A stretch of DNA of 64,000 nt from Agrypnia vestita (GCA_016648135.1 JADDOH010023116.1:248001-312000); one strand, 5' to 3'; positions 20,641-31,686 are shown, numbered from the stretch's first letter. The notes: generated by a model not told the origin, from the sequence alone. Numbers and translations are program-made.

Positions 20641-20964
20641 TATCCGCATAATTTTTGAACAATCCTTCAATAAGTACTCGGGTCGTTATCGAAATCGTAT
20701 ATGGTCGTATCGAACATATAAGACGACTATCTTGTATACTCGATCTTTTGTATGGATGGACATTTTTGGGTTGCTTTCTAGAGTGAGTGATACTAGGAAG
20801 TAGGTATTATATGAGATATAAATATATATATATTTTTTATTATTTAAATAATTGATATATAACTAAAAAGGAAACAGATAAATGAATTTAATGATCATAA
20901 TAAATTAACAAAAACATTTCCAAGATAATAAATACCTCACTTAATCAGTATAGAATTAAACAAA

Positions 20965-21256
20965 GTGTTGCTTTGGTGGTTTGGGCAAAAGAATGAGGAA
21001 AGAATGGTAAGAAAGATATATAACGCAAGTGTTGATGGTGCCAGAAAGAGAGAGCGACCACGAAGACGTGGCAAGACCAGATTAACCAGATACTGGAAGA
21101 TGGTTCCATTAGAAGCCTCAACAACCGTCGAGCTTGCATGCGAAGATATATGAATGTGGATGAGGCGAGAGTTGTACATCAGGACAGAAGAGTGTGGCGC
21201 TCTATGTTCTCTGCTTACCCCCACGTGGAAATGACGTGATGGTAAGTAAGTAAGTA
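20965..21256 (+). mobile_element. LINE 3' end with TAAG tail
   Basis: The frame at 20965-21153 reads NEERMVRKIYNASVDGARKR and RPRRRGKTRLTRYW; then, after a one-base shift, the translation continues as RRACMRRYMNVDEARVV and RVWRSMFSAYPHVEM. These are the C-terminal blocks of an insect LINE RT also seen reversed at 30440-30975 and 56395-57020. It ends at ACGTGATGG followed by a TAAGTAAGTAAGTAA tail. Confidence 0.75.
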
Positions 21257-21700
21257 ATCAGTATATATCTTTCTTATTTGTCAATAATGATTGAGTTATA
21301 TAAAATGGTATGTTCTCAAGTTTAGTACTTTGAATTATTTGCATAAAATCAATGTGGCGCTACACTGTGCTCTCGGATTCCTGTGAATTTTTCAAAATTC
21401 TAATTGATTAGATTTTTCCACGTTCACTATTCACATTGATGCACACATATATGTTTATTTATTACTTGTATTTGTGTGTATAACTTTCTATATAAATGAA
21501 TGAATAATTAACTATATAAATGAAAATGCCAGAAAGTCAGTCTTGAGATGAGATTATTGGAGTGCTCTATATTTCGAAATAGAATTGTAAAGAAAAACAA
21601 ATTTTTGAGAGAGCCTATGTTTGTATGAAAAATGATATATTTATTTGTGCTGAGTTAAACGCAATAACGCAAAATTTATTTTGTGGGAAAATATTTTACT
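21257..21700. other. AT-rich stretch, nothing recognised
   Basis: No pattern recognised. Confidence 0.45.
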
Positions 21701-22226
21701 GTAATTCTGGAAAAATCTTTACTTGTCTGCCTTCCAGTGACGGGAAATACCCATTGTGAAGGCTTCTCCGAAAAACCGTTAAGTAACGGAAGAATTTCAA
21801 TTTCGCTCCTTTCCATCACACATTATTGTGCGCAGTGACATCTGTATGGTCCCCGCCGTAACGGAACGCACTTAGCACCTTGTAACAGGTGTGTGATAAG
21901 CGGATAGCCCCCCTTTTCATTTTTCGAGTATCAAGGTAATCTCACGTTCCGTTAAATGGAAATGTTTACAAAAAGGAGGCTTTGCTAAAATGTTGTCAAA
22001 AATGAGAGTTCCCTTTGTGCGCCAGGCCCACGGGATTCCAGGAATAATGGGACACGTGTCTGAGAACAAATTTAAAGGAAAATTTGACAAAGCAGAACCG
22101 TTGGATTTTCGACAGTTTATTTCGCCTTTTGTTGCTACTTATTGTTTCTTCACCAGTCTCTGCGCTGTGACAGCTCTTCTTCTGGGGATTACAAAACTTC
22201 TTCTTTTCCTTATCTACACATCTTGA
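21700..22226 (+). other. GC-richer island with a 78-codon frame, unproven
   Basis: Complex unique sequence from 21720, including CACCTTGTAACAGGTGTGTG (an E-box-like CAGGTG) and GTGATAAGCGGATAG. It is followed by a frame at 21990-22226 (MLSKMRVPFVRQAHGIPGIM...) whose C-terminal half is strongly hydrophobic and could be one transmembrane segment. I do not recognise the protein. It may equally be a chance frame in a conserved noncoding element. Confidence 0.25.
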
Positions 22227-22815
22227 GTAAATATTTTACAAAATTTGCAATTCTACTTGTATCTGATATGTGTTACCATTTGCATACGAATTGCTGAGAT
22301 ATTTTCATTTGAAAAATTTCATAAATAATGTTATCATTTTTTATTGAAATATTTATTGTGAAAATAAATCAAGAATTGATTGTCTAAAATGGTTTTATAT
22401 ATAATATTATTTTAATTTCATTGAGTAATATAATTAACATTGATTGAAGTTGCCTAAGTGATGTAACTTCTTAATTAAATTATCACATTATTTGCATTAA
22501 AAAATTGTATATTTTATAATGTTTCATCATTTTCGATATAGTAATTATTATTTTCAGATGATTTTTCTCATATATTTCGAATTACAAAATACGAAATAGA
22601 ATATATAGATTATATTGATGCGTGGTCGTCATATTGATATATTGTCGTCATTGACACATTACGAGGGATTCTATATGTAATCTCTTTTGCCGTTTTGTTA
22701 CAATATTTTCAAAATGAAATAGAATGCATTTTCTGTTTTGATCATTCGAAGCTTTTTCTATAGCGTGTTTGCAAAAAATCATCGTTTTAAAATCAAAACA
22801 TTGCCAAAATAAAAG
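22227..22815. other. AT-rich stretch, nothing recognised
   Basis: No recognisable features before the tandem repeat. Confidence 0.45.
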
Positions 22816-23845
22816 TTATAAAAAAACTAACCCATAAAAACCAAGATTTTACAATACTTCCTTTCTCATTTGTATTGTTTCCAATTTGATAATCTAACAA
22901 CATATTCCTCTTGCTTTAAGTTCATGTGGAAAATCTATTCCATGTACCTATATTATAATCCTTAAAACTTATAGGATACTGAAAACGTAATAATTGGTAT
23001 AGAGGGGCACGGCGTCGGCGAAACCATCTGATCGGACCCATAGCTCGAGTCAAACTAGTTGAAATAGGTTTGGCGCCTTCTCCCCGCGTCGGGCTCCTTT
23101 CTCATTTGTATGGTTTCCAATTTGAAAAAAATCCAAAACTATACTATAATTAAATTTTTTTAAACGAAAATTTTTATCGTCGCCACGAGTCTGCTTGCAA
23201 AATTTCAGCTCGATTGAATTACGGAAAAAGGGTTAAAAATCGATCCAATGTTTTTTCGGCAGACAAGCAGACGCTACGGGTTAAAAGAAAGGGTATAAAA
23301 AACTAACCCATAAAAAAACAAGTTTTTATTTTACTCCCTCTCTTTGTAAATAAAGTTTACCATCATGTAATAATTGATTGACTGAAAATGAAACATGTCT
23401 ACAGAAATATCTATGTCAGAAATCTCTAAAAATATCTCTTTATTATTTGATTCCTTCCCAAAAAACCGAAGTGTGCTGTCATAAATTTTCGAAATTCGTA
23501 GTGAAGTACCTATTATACCTACCGACGTTATAAGGCCCCCGTTGGTAATCAAACTTATGGAATGATTCCAATTTGAAAAAACTATTAAAATTTCTAAAAA
23601 TCCAAAATTATACTTTAATTATTAATTTTTCTAACGAAACTTTGATAGATCTTCTTGATTGTCGCTAAGAGTCTACTTGCAAAATTTCAACACGATTGGA
23701 TCACGGGAAAAGGGTTAAAAATCGATCCAAAGTTTTTCGTCAAGCAAACAAGCAAGCAGATGCCACGAGTTAAAAGAAAGGAAGTAAAAAAGTAACCCAT
23801 AAAAAAACAAGTTTTTAATATACTCCCTTTCTTTGTAAAATATAA
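22816..23845 (+). repeat. Head-to-tail array of the AACTAACCCATAAAAACC repeat
   Basis: Two full units of about 480-490 bp (22816-23293 and 23294-23782) and the start of a third (23783-23845). Each unit starts AACTAACCCATAAAAA, then a T-run and CTCCCTTTCT. It continues with TCCAAAACTATACTATAAT-like sequence, GTCGCCACGAGTCTGCTTGC, AGGGTTAAAAATCGATCCAA and GACGCYACGRGTTAAAAGAAAGG. The AGAAAGGG(A/T)GTA end is the reverse complement of the CTCCCTTTCT start, so short terminal inverted repeats are present. It is non-coding. Single copies are at 28325-28735 (reversed) and 40722-41132. Confidence 0.88.
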
Positions 23846-24019
23846 CGACAATTAAAGACGAATTAAAACATATAACATAACATTAAACTTACAGTAATTT
23901 ATTATATTTCTAAAATGTCAGATGTTAAAGCTTTTGCAAATTTAAAAATACAAAATCGCTCTTCTCTTTCTTTTCCCAAAGTTACCTGTATTTATAAATC
24001 TTTTTTAAGGAAGTTATTT

Positions 24020-24150
24020 AAGTAAAATAATTTCGTTGTCTGTCTGTGCGTCCGTAAAGTTCGTTACTTGTAGAATGCCACAGTTAATTAGAATGTGACA
24101 AGCAAGCTGCGCGGGTTTTGGTAATACGCAAGGGTCGCCCCCACCAAATA
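24020..24150 (-). repeat. Fragment of the GACAGACAACGAAATT repeat
   Basis: AATTTCGTTGTCTGTCTGTG at 24028 and the following TCCGTAAAGTTCGTTACTTG match the end of the dispersed repeat in reverse orientation. The rest diverges. Confidence 0.6.
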
Positions 24151-25108
24151 ACACGGTCTTAACATTTTTGTATTATTATTTTACCGTATTTATTTTTTAT
24201 TATTTACTGTATTATTTTACTGTATTTTGTATTATTATTTTACTGTATTTAGTCTAAGCTTAAAGTAAAAAGGGTCAATTTAAAAAAACAAACGGTTTTC
24301 ATGAATTTTCTGATTCAAAATCCTAAATATTATGTCCCGTGATTTTTCACGATAGGGCTGCCGGTTTTGAAAAAACATTTTTTTATAATATTAAATTTGG
24401 ATTTTTTGAAAATCGGTTTTTTAAACTTTGTAACCCGGTTTTCAATATTAATATTAAAATTAATATATTTGAAATTGAATTCGCCTTATTTGCAAATAAA
24501 ATGAGATGAAATATTTTAATACACAATATTTTAATACGCACACATATAAAAATGTAGGAAATATATTTATATTCGTTTTGAAAATATTTGTGCATTTCGT
24601 CTTCAACACTCTTCTCGAGTAAGGATCAGGGTGAATATAGTTAGTGTTAGGTCAAAGTCTCGTTTATTTTGCAATGCTTACATTTTTTTAACGTCATTGT
24701 CAAAACAATATCTCAGATGTTTTGGGGTAGAGAAATCTTGCCAGATTACTCCGTTGTGAATTATTTCCTTCCGTTAAGCGCCCATATTGTAAGTAATCGA
24801 TTTAATTTTTTACTTTTATTATGTAACGTAAGTAAAAATAATTGATGGTTGGTAAATTGAGGGCTTTTAACTTAATTGAGGGATGGTTGGTAATTTAAGG
24901 GCTGGTTACATAATTTAAAGGCTAGTTAAATAATTTAAGGGATTAATAATACCTAACCGTTATATATTTAATATTAGTTTACATGTTAAGTTTTTATTTT
25001 CAATACATTTTTTATGAATTTACGTACATTATTCACATTTTTATCGAATTTATTGGAACAGTAAGTACAATGATAGGATTCCCACCACATTCACAGGACC
25101 TATTTATG
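24151..25108. other. AT-rich stretch, nothing recognised
   Basis: Includes TTATTTTACTGTATT-type low-complexity sequence (24170-24250) and a short tandem series of GGTTGGTAA-TT-AGGG-like units (24844-24945). No coding signal was recognised. Confidence 0.45.
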
Positions 25109-25182
25109 AAAATAAGACACAAATTACTTTGTTTTCACCACTTTATAAAGTGGTGAAAACAAAGTAATTTGTGTCTTATTTT
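25109..25182. repeat. Perfect 74-nt palindrome, no spacer
   Basis: 37 bases (25109-25145, beginning AAAATAAGACACAAATTAC) are followed immediately by their exact reverse complement (25146-25182). Directly after it, at 25190, comes the ATG-TAA-CCACAA start seen also at 9426 and 14094, so it occupies the place of the inverted end in those copies. Confidence 0.95.
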
Positions 25183-25189
25183 AATAATA

Positions 25190-25456
25190 ATGTAACCACA
25201 AAGTTCAAACCTTCATACAGAAGAAGAAAAAATATTCTTCGAACAGTTAGTACCTATTTATGAGCGATTTTTGATATATCGGTTCTATTTATGCGTCGCC
25301 AGGTTGACAATTTTTTCTCTAAAAGCCTCCGTGCTGAGATGTGTAAAGGGCGCCCCAGAAAGGACAAGCCTTGCAAAAAATCCAATCACTGTTCCTCACC
25401 CACAAAACAAACTCTTTATTAGTATTTTAAGACAAAGATACATGTTTAACAAATAA
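25190..25456 (+). pseudogene. Third MLPQ-type start, broken
   Basis: ATG TAA CCA CAA AG at 25190 corresponds to ATG TTA CCA CAA at 9426 and 14094, with Leu2 changed to a stop. The frame stays open afterwards (EEEKIFFEQLVPIYERF ...) to a stop at about 25456. The protein is unknown to me. Sharing of this start next to a palindrome in three places supports a mobile-element ORF. Confidence 0.35.
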
Positions 25457-26460
25457 AACCAAAGACATGTGCATGGTAGAAGTAGTCTAAAAGAACGAAA
25501 AGAGAGAAAAAGAAGAAACATATAAAAATTAGCAGGTTAAATACAGGTTTGCAAATAATAGAAGCAGCACTGATTTGCAGCGGATTCTAAAAGAAAATAT
25601 TGAGAGCAAATGCAGATTAGTGGAAGAAATATTATGCTGAAAACAATAAACGCATATCATAAAAATAAACATGTGTAAAAGAAAAATAAAACAATTGAAA
25701 ATAGGTAACGCGGAAGTCAAGGACTTCAATGAGTTTAGTGTGAAAGAGACAGCGAAGGGACAAGGAGAGAGAAAATATTCCATTTTCTATAGGAGAAGGT
25801 CAAAAAGGCAAACACCAGACGCCACGAGTCGACGATTCTGTCAGCAGATCACTCATTGGAAGTACAGGTTACGATAAAGTAGTTCGCGGAATACAAAGAT
25901 GTTGCGACTGTCTGTTCGGGCCGAGGGCATCCAGGTATCGGTCTACCTTTGGTGGCGATAGTGAGGCTCGCCTCGAGTATGATTGGTCAATTGACATGCT
26001 CGAGGGGCTAGAGTCCTTGTAGGCGTAGGTCTTCCACAGAAGCATAATTATTATATTAAAGAAACGCATTAAAAAATTATTATTATTTGTTATCTAACTG
26101 TAACATGTAAAAAAAAATTGAAAATTGATCAAAACCGGTTTAAAAAATGGTTTTTCCAAAAGTAAGTTTTTGTATAAGCCCTAGTTTTAAGGCTTGTAGC
26201 ATATTATTTTGGCTACTAGATAACGGAGTACGCAGATAAGAAAGAGTAATGTATACGCATTTAATAAATTTAATACTTTGTTTAAAGCTAGATAACCTGG
26301 CTTGCGATGTATTTTATGAATTATATAATACCTGTACATGTGCACATTCAAAGAATTCTTCCAGGTAACCTAGATTTACTTTGGTACTTTTTTATATTGT
26401 TAGTACAACAAATGTAAAAGGGATTTCGTGGAATTAAGTGATATTAAAAATACTTCTACA
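25457..26460. other. Mostly unrecognised
   Basis: Unique sequence. The part 25880-26040 is more GC-rich and complex but gives no convincing frame. The plus and minus frames at 25529-25877 overlap each other and look like chance ORFs in A-rich/T-rich sequence. Confidence 0.35.
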
Positions 26461-26700
26461 GTCAAGGCCGAACGTAACAAAGGAGGGAAAATTTTATATT
26501 ATTGCGGGGCTAAAGGGGTAGTCGTCAGTGAAAAACTGTCTTGAATATGAAGTAGCTCCCTGCTCGGCGGGCCGTTCATTCGAACTTCGTTTGTATTATT
26601 TAAAGTTAACGCTTAATAGAACTCCATCAGCACCGCCGGGCCCACTCCTGCTGACGTCACGCAGATTTTCAAGCTGTAATGAATGAATGAAAATGAGAAG
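26461..26700. other. GC-richer unique island
   Basis: Complex sequence including CTCCCTGCTCGGCGGGCCGT, CAGCACCGCCGGGCCCACTC and CTGCTGACGTCACGCAG (a CRE-like TGACGTCA). There is no ORF and no repeat. It is a possible cis-regulatory or exonic element on composition and the single motif only. Confidence 0.25.
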
Positions 26701-26979
26701 GTTGTTTTAAGAAAACCGATATTTTGAAATATAACTGTTTGAAGTTTTTCTGTTTAGCTATGTGAAGACTCATTATTACATTTATTAAATGACTTCGATG
26801 AAATTATTTTCTCTCAACGCTACGATTCCGTGACACTATTTAAATTTAATATGTAGGTGTATATTAATATGTAGATGTTTATTGTTTTTTTATATTATTA
26901 TTATTATATTATATGATATTAAAATTGCTGGCTTAGATAAAGCAATAAATAATAAATAAAAAGCCTCACAAATTATTGA

Positions 26980-27425
26980 TGTAACCCGTCAAAAATGACA
27001 ATACTTGTATATATTGGTTCTTAAGACAAAGTATTTACTTATTTAAGCCGACACCCATGAAATAGTAATAACGATTTTTTTAACCATTTGAATATTTTTT
27101 TAAAAATATTTCCGTGCCGGCAATTAATCTACTATTTTAAGCCGTGGCGATTGTGATGGGTGGACCATGAAATGATTCGCGTCTTTTCTAAGTCTAATAT
27201 GTACTGTATTTTTCACCGGTCACGCAGGTTCGGCGGTAGCAACATTGCAAAGTTGCGGCCGGTTCCGGTATGCTGGTACGGGGTTTAGACCCCATCTCCG
27301 GCCGTTTAATTCCGTTTATTAAGCAGTGAATTCGAAAGAAATAACGGACGTTATACGAAGTTATAGACAGGCATACGGATGGACGAACTGACGGACAGAC
27401 AACGAAATTACTATATTTGATATGA
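26980..27425 (+). repeat. Dispersed GACAGACAACGAAATT repeat, longest copy
   Basis: Begins with TGTAACCCGTCAAAAATGAC (26978), also present at 39956, and ends with ACAGACAACGAAATTAC. The 27225-27425 part matches 5270-5525, with shared GTAGCAACATTGCAAAGTTG-type sequence and CCCCATCTCCGGCCGTTTAA. These two ends probably delimit the whole element (about 440 bp). Confidence 0.75.
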
Positions 27426-27594
27426 ATTACAAAAAAAACCATTTTTATTCCACTGTATATTTTGTTATATGTTAAAATGTTTTCGATTACATTACATTCC
27501 CACTCTAATCCATTTTATCCCCAACTCCTACCCCCACTACCACACCCATTACCTGAACCCTATCCCCTTAATTACTGTATGAAACTGTTTTCAT

Positions 27595-27745
27595 TTTAAT
27601 TGAAATCCGTTATTGATAATGAGAGATTGCTCATCAAAAACGTTATAACTTTAAATAAAATATGCAGTAGAACTAAACGATTCATATCATTAAAAAAATG
27701 TAAATTTTAATTATTTTAATTAACACATACACCTTGAGTCTTTTT
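27595..27745 (+). mobile_element. Degenerate PLE-like end
   Basis: TTGATAATGAGAGATTGCTC followed by ATCAAAAACGTT fits a decayed hammerhead: CUGAUGA has become UUGAUAA, stem II TGAG/CTCA is kept, GAAA has become AAAA, and the ACGT palindrome is kept. ACATACACCTTGAG at 27726 is shared with the PLE-like piece at 42651. This copy is dead. Confidence 0.4.
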
Positions 27746-28202
27746 GTCACCACTGCTTTTTCGATAGGAGCAGTCTACTGAAAATAATGTGTTGCACTGC
27801 AGAGTAACTGACATTTTAATTAAAAATACTTTGATTTGTGTTTCATTAAGACACGATGACATAAGTCTAAAATATTAGATTTATTGAAATAACTCTTAGA
27901 GGCGTGTACATGTGCAGATATTTTTATCTGGAGCTAAACTTCGAGATCACCGCTTGAGATTCGTAGGTCGAGACAAAACTCAAATCCGTGTTCACGACGT
28001 TCAATTTGACACAGACAACCTCGTTATTATTTACTTATAATTACTAATAATCATTTATAAATTTTTACTAAAAAGAACACATAGAAAATATTAAATTATG
28101 TTTTACTGACATTCGCAGTTAATTACGGTTTGATTCAAATTGACCCACAGAATGAACGGAACGTCAACGGTTAAAAGACTGACGGTTGATCTTTAAGAAC
28201 GA

Positions 28203-28322
28203 CACACATGCGTGAAGTGAGGTGGAGAAAAAATAAGTATCTTCGCTAAAAGTGGCGCTGCTCGAATTTCAGGGGCTTGTGGACACAATGGACTAAGACA
28301 GCCGAGAGTTGTCTAATTACTT
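28203..28322 (+). repeat. Direct repeat upstream of mariner copy 2
   Basis: GCGTGAAGTGAGGTG, AGTGGCGCTGCTCGAA, TCAGGGGCT and AAGACAGCCGAGA are shared in order with 30180-30305 at about 80-85 percent by eye. It is non-coding and of unknown family. Confidence 0.75.
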
Positions 28323-28324
28323 CC

Positions 28325-28735
28325 CTTTATAATTAACTCGTGGCGTCTGCTTGCTTGACGAAAAAACTTTGGATCGATTTTTAACCCTTTTCCCGTGATC
28401 CAATCGAGTTGAAACTTTGCAAGCAGACTCGTGGCGACAATCAAGAAGATCTGTCAAATTTTCGTTAAAAAAAATTAATTAATTTTTGGATTTTTCAAAT
28501 TTTTAATGTTTTTTTCATACAACTTACTTAGTTGTATGAAAATATTTCAACGCGTTTGGTAGACACGGAACCCGATTATAGTATAATTTTGGATTTTTGG
28601 AAATTTTTTATTACTCCCTTTCGTAGGGTAGCTCGACCGAAGCCCAACGCGTAGGGTAAGCGCCAAACCAGTTTCCACTAGTAAATGAGAAAGGGAGTAT
28701 AATAAAAACTGGTTTTGAAGGGTTACTTTTTTAAG
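28325..28735 (-). repeat. AACTAACCCATAAAAACC repeat, reversed copy
   Basis: Reverse complement of the unit described at 22816. AACTCGTGGCGTCTGCTTGC is at one end and AGAAAGGGAGTATAATAAAA followed by GGGTTACTTTTTTAA at the other. Confidence 0.82.
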
Positions 28736-28783
28736 TATACATTACTCAATCAACATACCTATCGTCGAACACAGTTTATATTA

Positions 28784-30064
28784 GGTCCTTACATATGAAA
28801 TTGGCGTTTAGTATTGGAGGAACATAAAGCCGATTTTTTTTTATTATAATATATTTATTTAATCAAAGTATATACTATTGCTATCTATGCACTTTTGCCA
28901 TCTCATAGGTAGTTCATCGATCCCTTTACTAAAAAAAACATTCGGACGGGAATCAATAAAATCTTTGAAGGCGGTTTGGACTGCCCCATCGGAGTTGAAT
29001 TTTTTCCTTTGCAAGAAGTTATCCAAATTTCGAAAAAAATGGTAATCTGTTGGGGCAAGGTCCGGAGAGTACGGTGGATGTCTTAGACATTCCAATTGAA
29101 GCTCCTCTAATTTGGTAGCCGTCTGTTGTGCAGTGTGTGGTCTAGCGTTATCATGAAGCAGCAGTGGCCTAGAGCGAATTAACCAGCCTCGGTTGTTTAG
29201 CAGCTAGCTTTTCCATCATGGTTTGCAGTTGCTGACAATAGACATCTGCCGTAATCGTCTGGCCAGATTTAAGAAAGCTGTAGTGAACGACACCAGCACT
29301 AGTCCACCAAACGCTCACAAGTAACTTTTTTGGAGTCAATTTTCGCTTGGGGCATGGTTTGGCTGGTTCGGCAGGGTTCAGCCATTGCGATGAGCGCTTC
29401 CGATTATCGTACAGGATCCACTTTTCATCACGGGTAATGATTCGATTTAAAATCCCTTCATTATTGTGCCGGTTGAGTAATGCAACGCAGCAGTCAACGC
29501 GCGTTTGTTGATTTGCTTCACTCAATTCGTGAGGTACCCACCTTTCAAGCTTTTTCACCTTACCAATTTGCTTCAAGTGGATTAAAACAGTTTTATCACT
29601 AACACCGCAGCCTGCAGCTAACTCGGATGTGGTTTGCGATGGATCCGCTTCCACAATAGCCTTCAATTCTTCATTATCAACTTTGGTCTCCGGCCGTCCA
29701 CGGGGCTTGTTCTGCAGGTCGAAATTTCCAGAACGAAAACGTTGGAACCAAAAACGCACTGTGTTTTCTTTTGCGGCACTGTCGCCATACATATCATTAA
29801 TCCTTCGAGCTGTTTCTGCAGCACTGGTGCCACGGTGGAACTCGTACTCGTAAATAATGCGATATTTCAAGTTTTTCATTTTGTAAACTGAGTGACTCAA
29901 AGAAAAAAACAATTGAGGAAAAAACAAATGAATTTTAATTTTCAAAACACAAATACATGAGTAAATAGCTGTATAAATTTGGATTTGGAATTCCTAACCA
30001 AAGAGAAGATATTTGAGATCAAATTTGCCAGTACGGCAAAACGCCAATTTCATATGTAAGGACC
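28784..30064 (-). mobile_element. Mariner transposon copy 2 (cecropia-type)
   Basis: A 1,281-bp element flanked by TA (28782-28783 and 30065-30066), nearly identical to copy 1 and in the opposite orientation. Its 26-bp TIRs at both ends begin GGTCCTTACATATGAAATTG. High similarity between two non-adjacent copies indicates recent mobilisation. It lies between the direct repeats at 28203 and 30180. Confidence 0.95.
28859..29879 (-). pseudogene. Mariner transposase, frameshifted between HTH half and catalytic end
   Basis: The start MKNLKYR is at 29879 on the minus strand. The frame is intact through the HTH region and the first catalytic Asp (RDEKWILYDN). It is broken by a one-base insertion after AKQPRLVN (about 29177), where it reads SL and stops. 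The second Asp (HDNARPH) and the third (LAPTDYHF) follow in the other frame, which ends SNSIYFD and a stop at 28859, the normal family terminus. The defect differs from that of copy 1, which is intact here but has lost a base at the third Asp. Neither copy codes for a working protein. Confidence 0.93.
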
Positions 30065-30172
30065 TAATATTATTTGAATTTAATGCCCATTCTGTGGGCT
30101 GTAAATCTAAAGATGTAAATCTGAAGATTATTTTAAGTAAACAAATATTTTGAATTATTATTTAATCTAACA

Positions 30173-30305
30173 ACAGCAAGCGTGAAGTGAGGTGAAGACA
30201 AAATAAATATCTTGGCTACAAGTGGCGCTGCTCGAACCTCAGGGGCTCGGTGTGTACACAAGACAGCCGAGAATTGTCTCTAAAGAACCACACGCTTGCA
30301 TGCCG
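30173..30305 (+). repeat. Direct repeat downstream of mariner copy 2
   Basis: Partner of 28203-28322, about 1,970 bp away. It is slightly longer on the right (GAACCACACGCTTGCATGCC). Confidence 0.75.
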
Positions 30306-30439
30306 TCCCGGAGATTATTATTATTATAAATATCTTATTCATAGAGGAGGACCGTAGGAGATTTAATGTGACTCAAGTATCTTAATGATTTTCTTGATTA
30401 CTTTTTGGAACCTTTATAGTTTTGTTTTGAAAAGATTAT

Positions 30440-30975
30440 TACATAACTTACAAACCGTCATACCGTTTCCTCGCGGGGGTAGGCAAGGAGGATATAACGC
30501 CACATTCTTTCATATCGGCACACCACTTTTTCTTCGGCTACACTCATACATGTTCTCTCGCATGCTCTACGGTTGTTGAGGCCGTTTCCAATATTATTAG
30601 TATACAATCATACCAGGTCTTTTGCAGACTAACGTCTCCCAAAAGACGTACGCATTATCTTCCACACTCGCCACATCTATTTTCTTAACCATAATTTCCT
30701 CGCTCATACGTTCCCCATGATCAAATCATCCCAGCCGTCCTTTCTTTATTATATTTTATATATGTACTGCGCTACAACCAGTACTAAATTCACTTCTGAT
30801 TGTTCATTCCTCACTCGGTCGATTGAAGATTTTCTTCAGAAGTCCCTCAATGACCGCATTTCCGTCGCATTCAGTCTAATTTCATTCCTTTTTTTTTTGC
30901 TAATTTTAGGCTTCACTTCCATATATCGGTGTTTGCTTTGCTGTATTTCCTGCAGACAGTCTCGTTCTAGTAGAT
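30440..30975 (-). mobile_element. LINE RT C-terminal fragment and 3' end
   Basis: On the minus strand the order is that of the LINE at 56395-57020: a GSMFDRR-type region is lost, but CTGCAGGAAATACAGC...AAACACCGA, then GAGGAAATTATGGTTAAGAA (NEEIMVKK-like), GCGAGTGTGGAAGATAATGC, CGTAGAGCATGCGAGAGAAC (RRACERT-like) and CCCCCGCGAGGAAACGG at the 3' end follow in order. There are several frameshifts. The two plus-strand frames over it (30385-30579 and 30717-30977) are shadows. Confidence 0.65.
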
Positions 30976-31165
30976 AAAATTATTGTTAGATTTATCATTA
31001 AATTATATTTGTAACACAGTAACATTGTACTGTACGTAATAGATCTATGGGTAATACTTTTATGTGAATAGCTTTTTCATAAATATATCATAGATATTGT
31101 AACGAGATGTACAATAAACGGATAGAATTACGTGTAATCAATGATTTTAAATCTTTTGCACTAAA

Positions 31166-31201
31166 ATCAGAAGATAGTAGAAGGTTCTACTATCTTCTGA
31201 T
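31166..31201. repeat. 36-nt palindrome
   Basis: ATCAGAAGATAGTAGAA, GG, then the exact reverse complement TTCTACTATCTTCTGAT. Confidence 0.92.
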
Positions 31202-31640
31202 CTTGACTGATGAGAAGAATATTTGGGCTTATAACATAAATTTTCTAAATATATTCTTCTATAAAAGGCTGGCGACTGCGTAATTAGCAGCAAAGCGAGC
31301 GGCCATGTGACCAACGCGTGTATTCCAGTAAATAAAGAAAATACCTACCATGGGCGAGAAGTTTTTCTACGTGCTAGTATTGAACAGAATTATCTAGAAA
31401 GTGATCCAAGCAATAAAAACAGATAAAAATAGTGCGAATTAAGAAACAGTGTAAAAATAAGTCTGTGAAAAATTCCAGAAATAATAAGTAACTACAAATT
31501 TATGAACAGTGTTCCAATTTAATTCATGTCCAGTGACTTTTACATAATCCAAAAAAGTTAAAAATGTTCTTAGGTTTTTACAGCCGTTCAAAATCTTCTG
31601 TGTAAAGTTTTCTGGGATATTCTGCCTTGTATATGAGACC

Positions 31641-31686
31641 TCTCTGGACGACGTTTCGGATCCCATTGCAGGGTCCATCATCAGCC
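31641..31686 (-). ncRNA. Hammerhead-like ribozyme motif, family A, minus strand
   Basis: On the minus strand: CTGATGA (31684-31678), stem II GGA-CCC/GGG-A-TCC with a TGCAAT loop and one bulged A, GAAA (31657-31654), then ACGT and C as the predicted cleavage base. All invariant core bases are present. Helix III is just the ACGT palindrome. Helix I cannot form well here because the inverted twin starts immediately upstream of the core. Confidence 0.55.

Noticed and set aside
20450..20803. 117-codon plus frame
   Set aside because: Half of it lies in the dispersed non-coding repeat shared with 5215 and 27170; no family resemblance.
24170..24250. TTATTTTACTGTATT low-complexity run as a satellite
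   Set aside because: Too short and irregular to call a tandem repeat.
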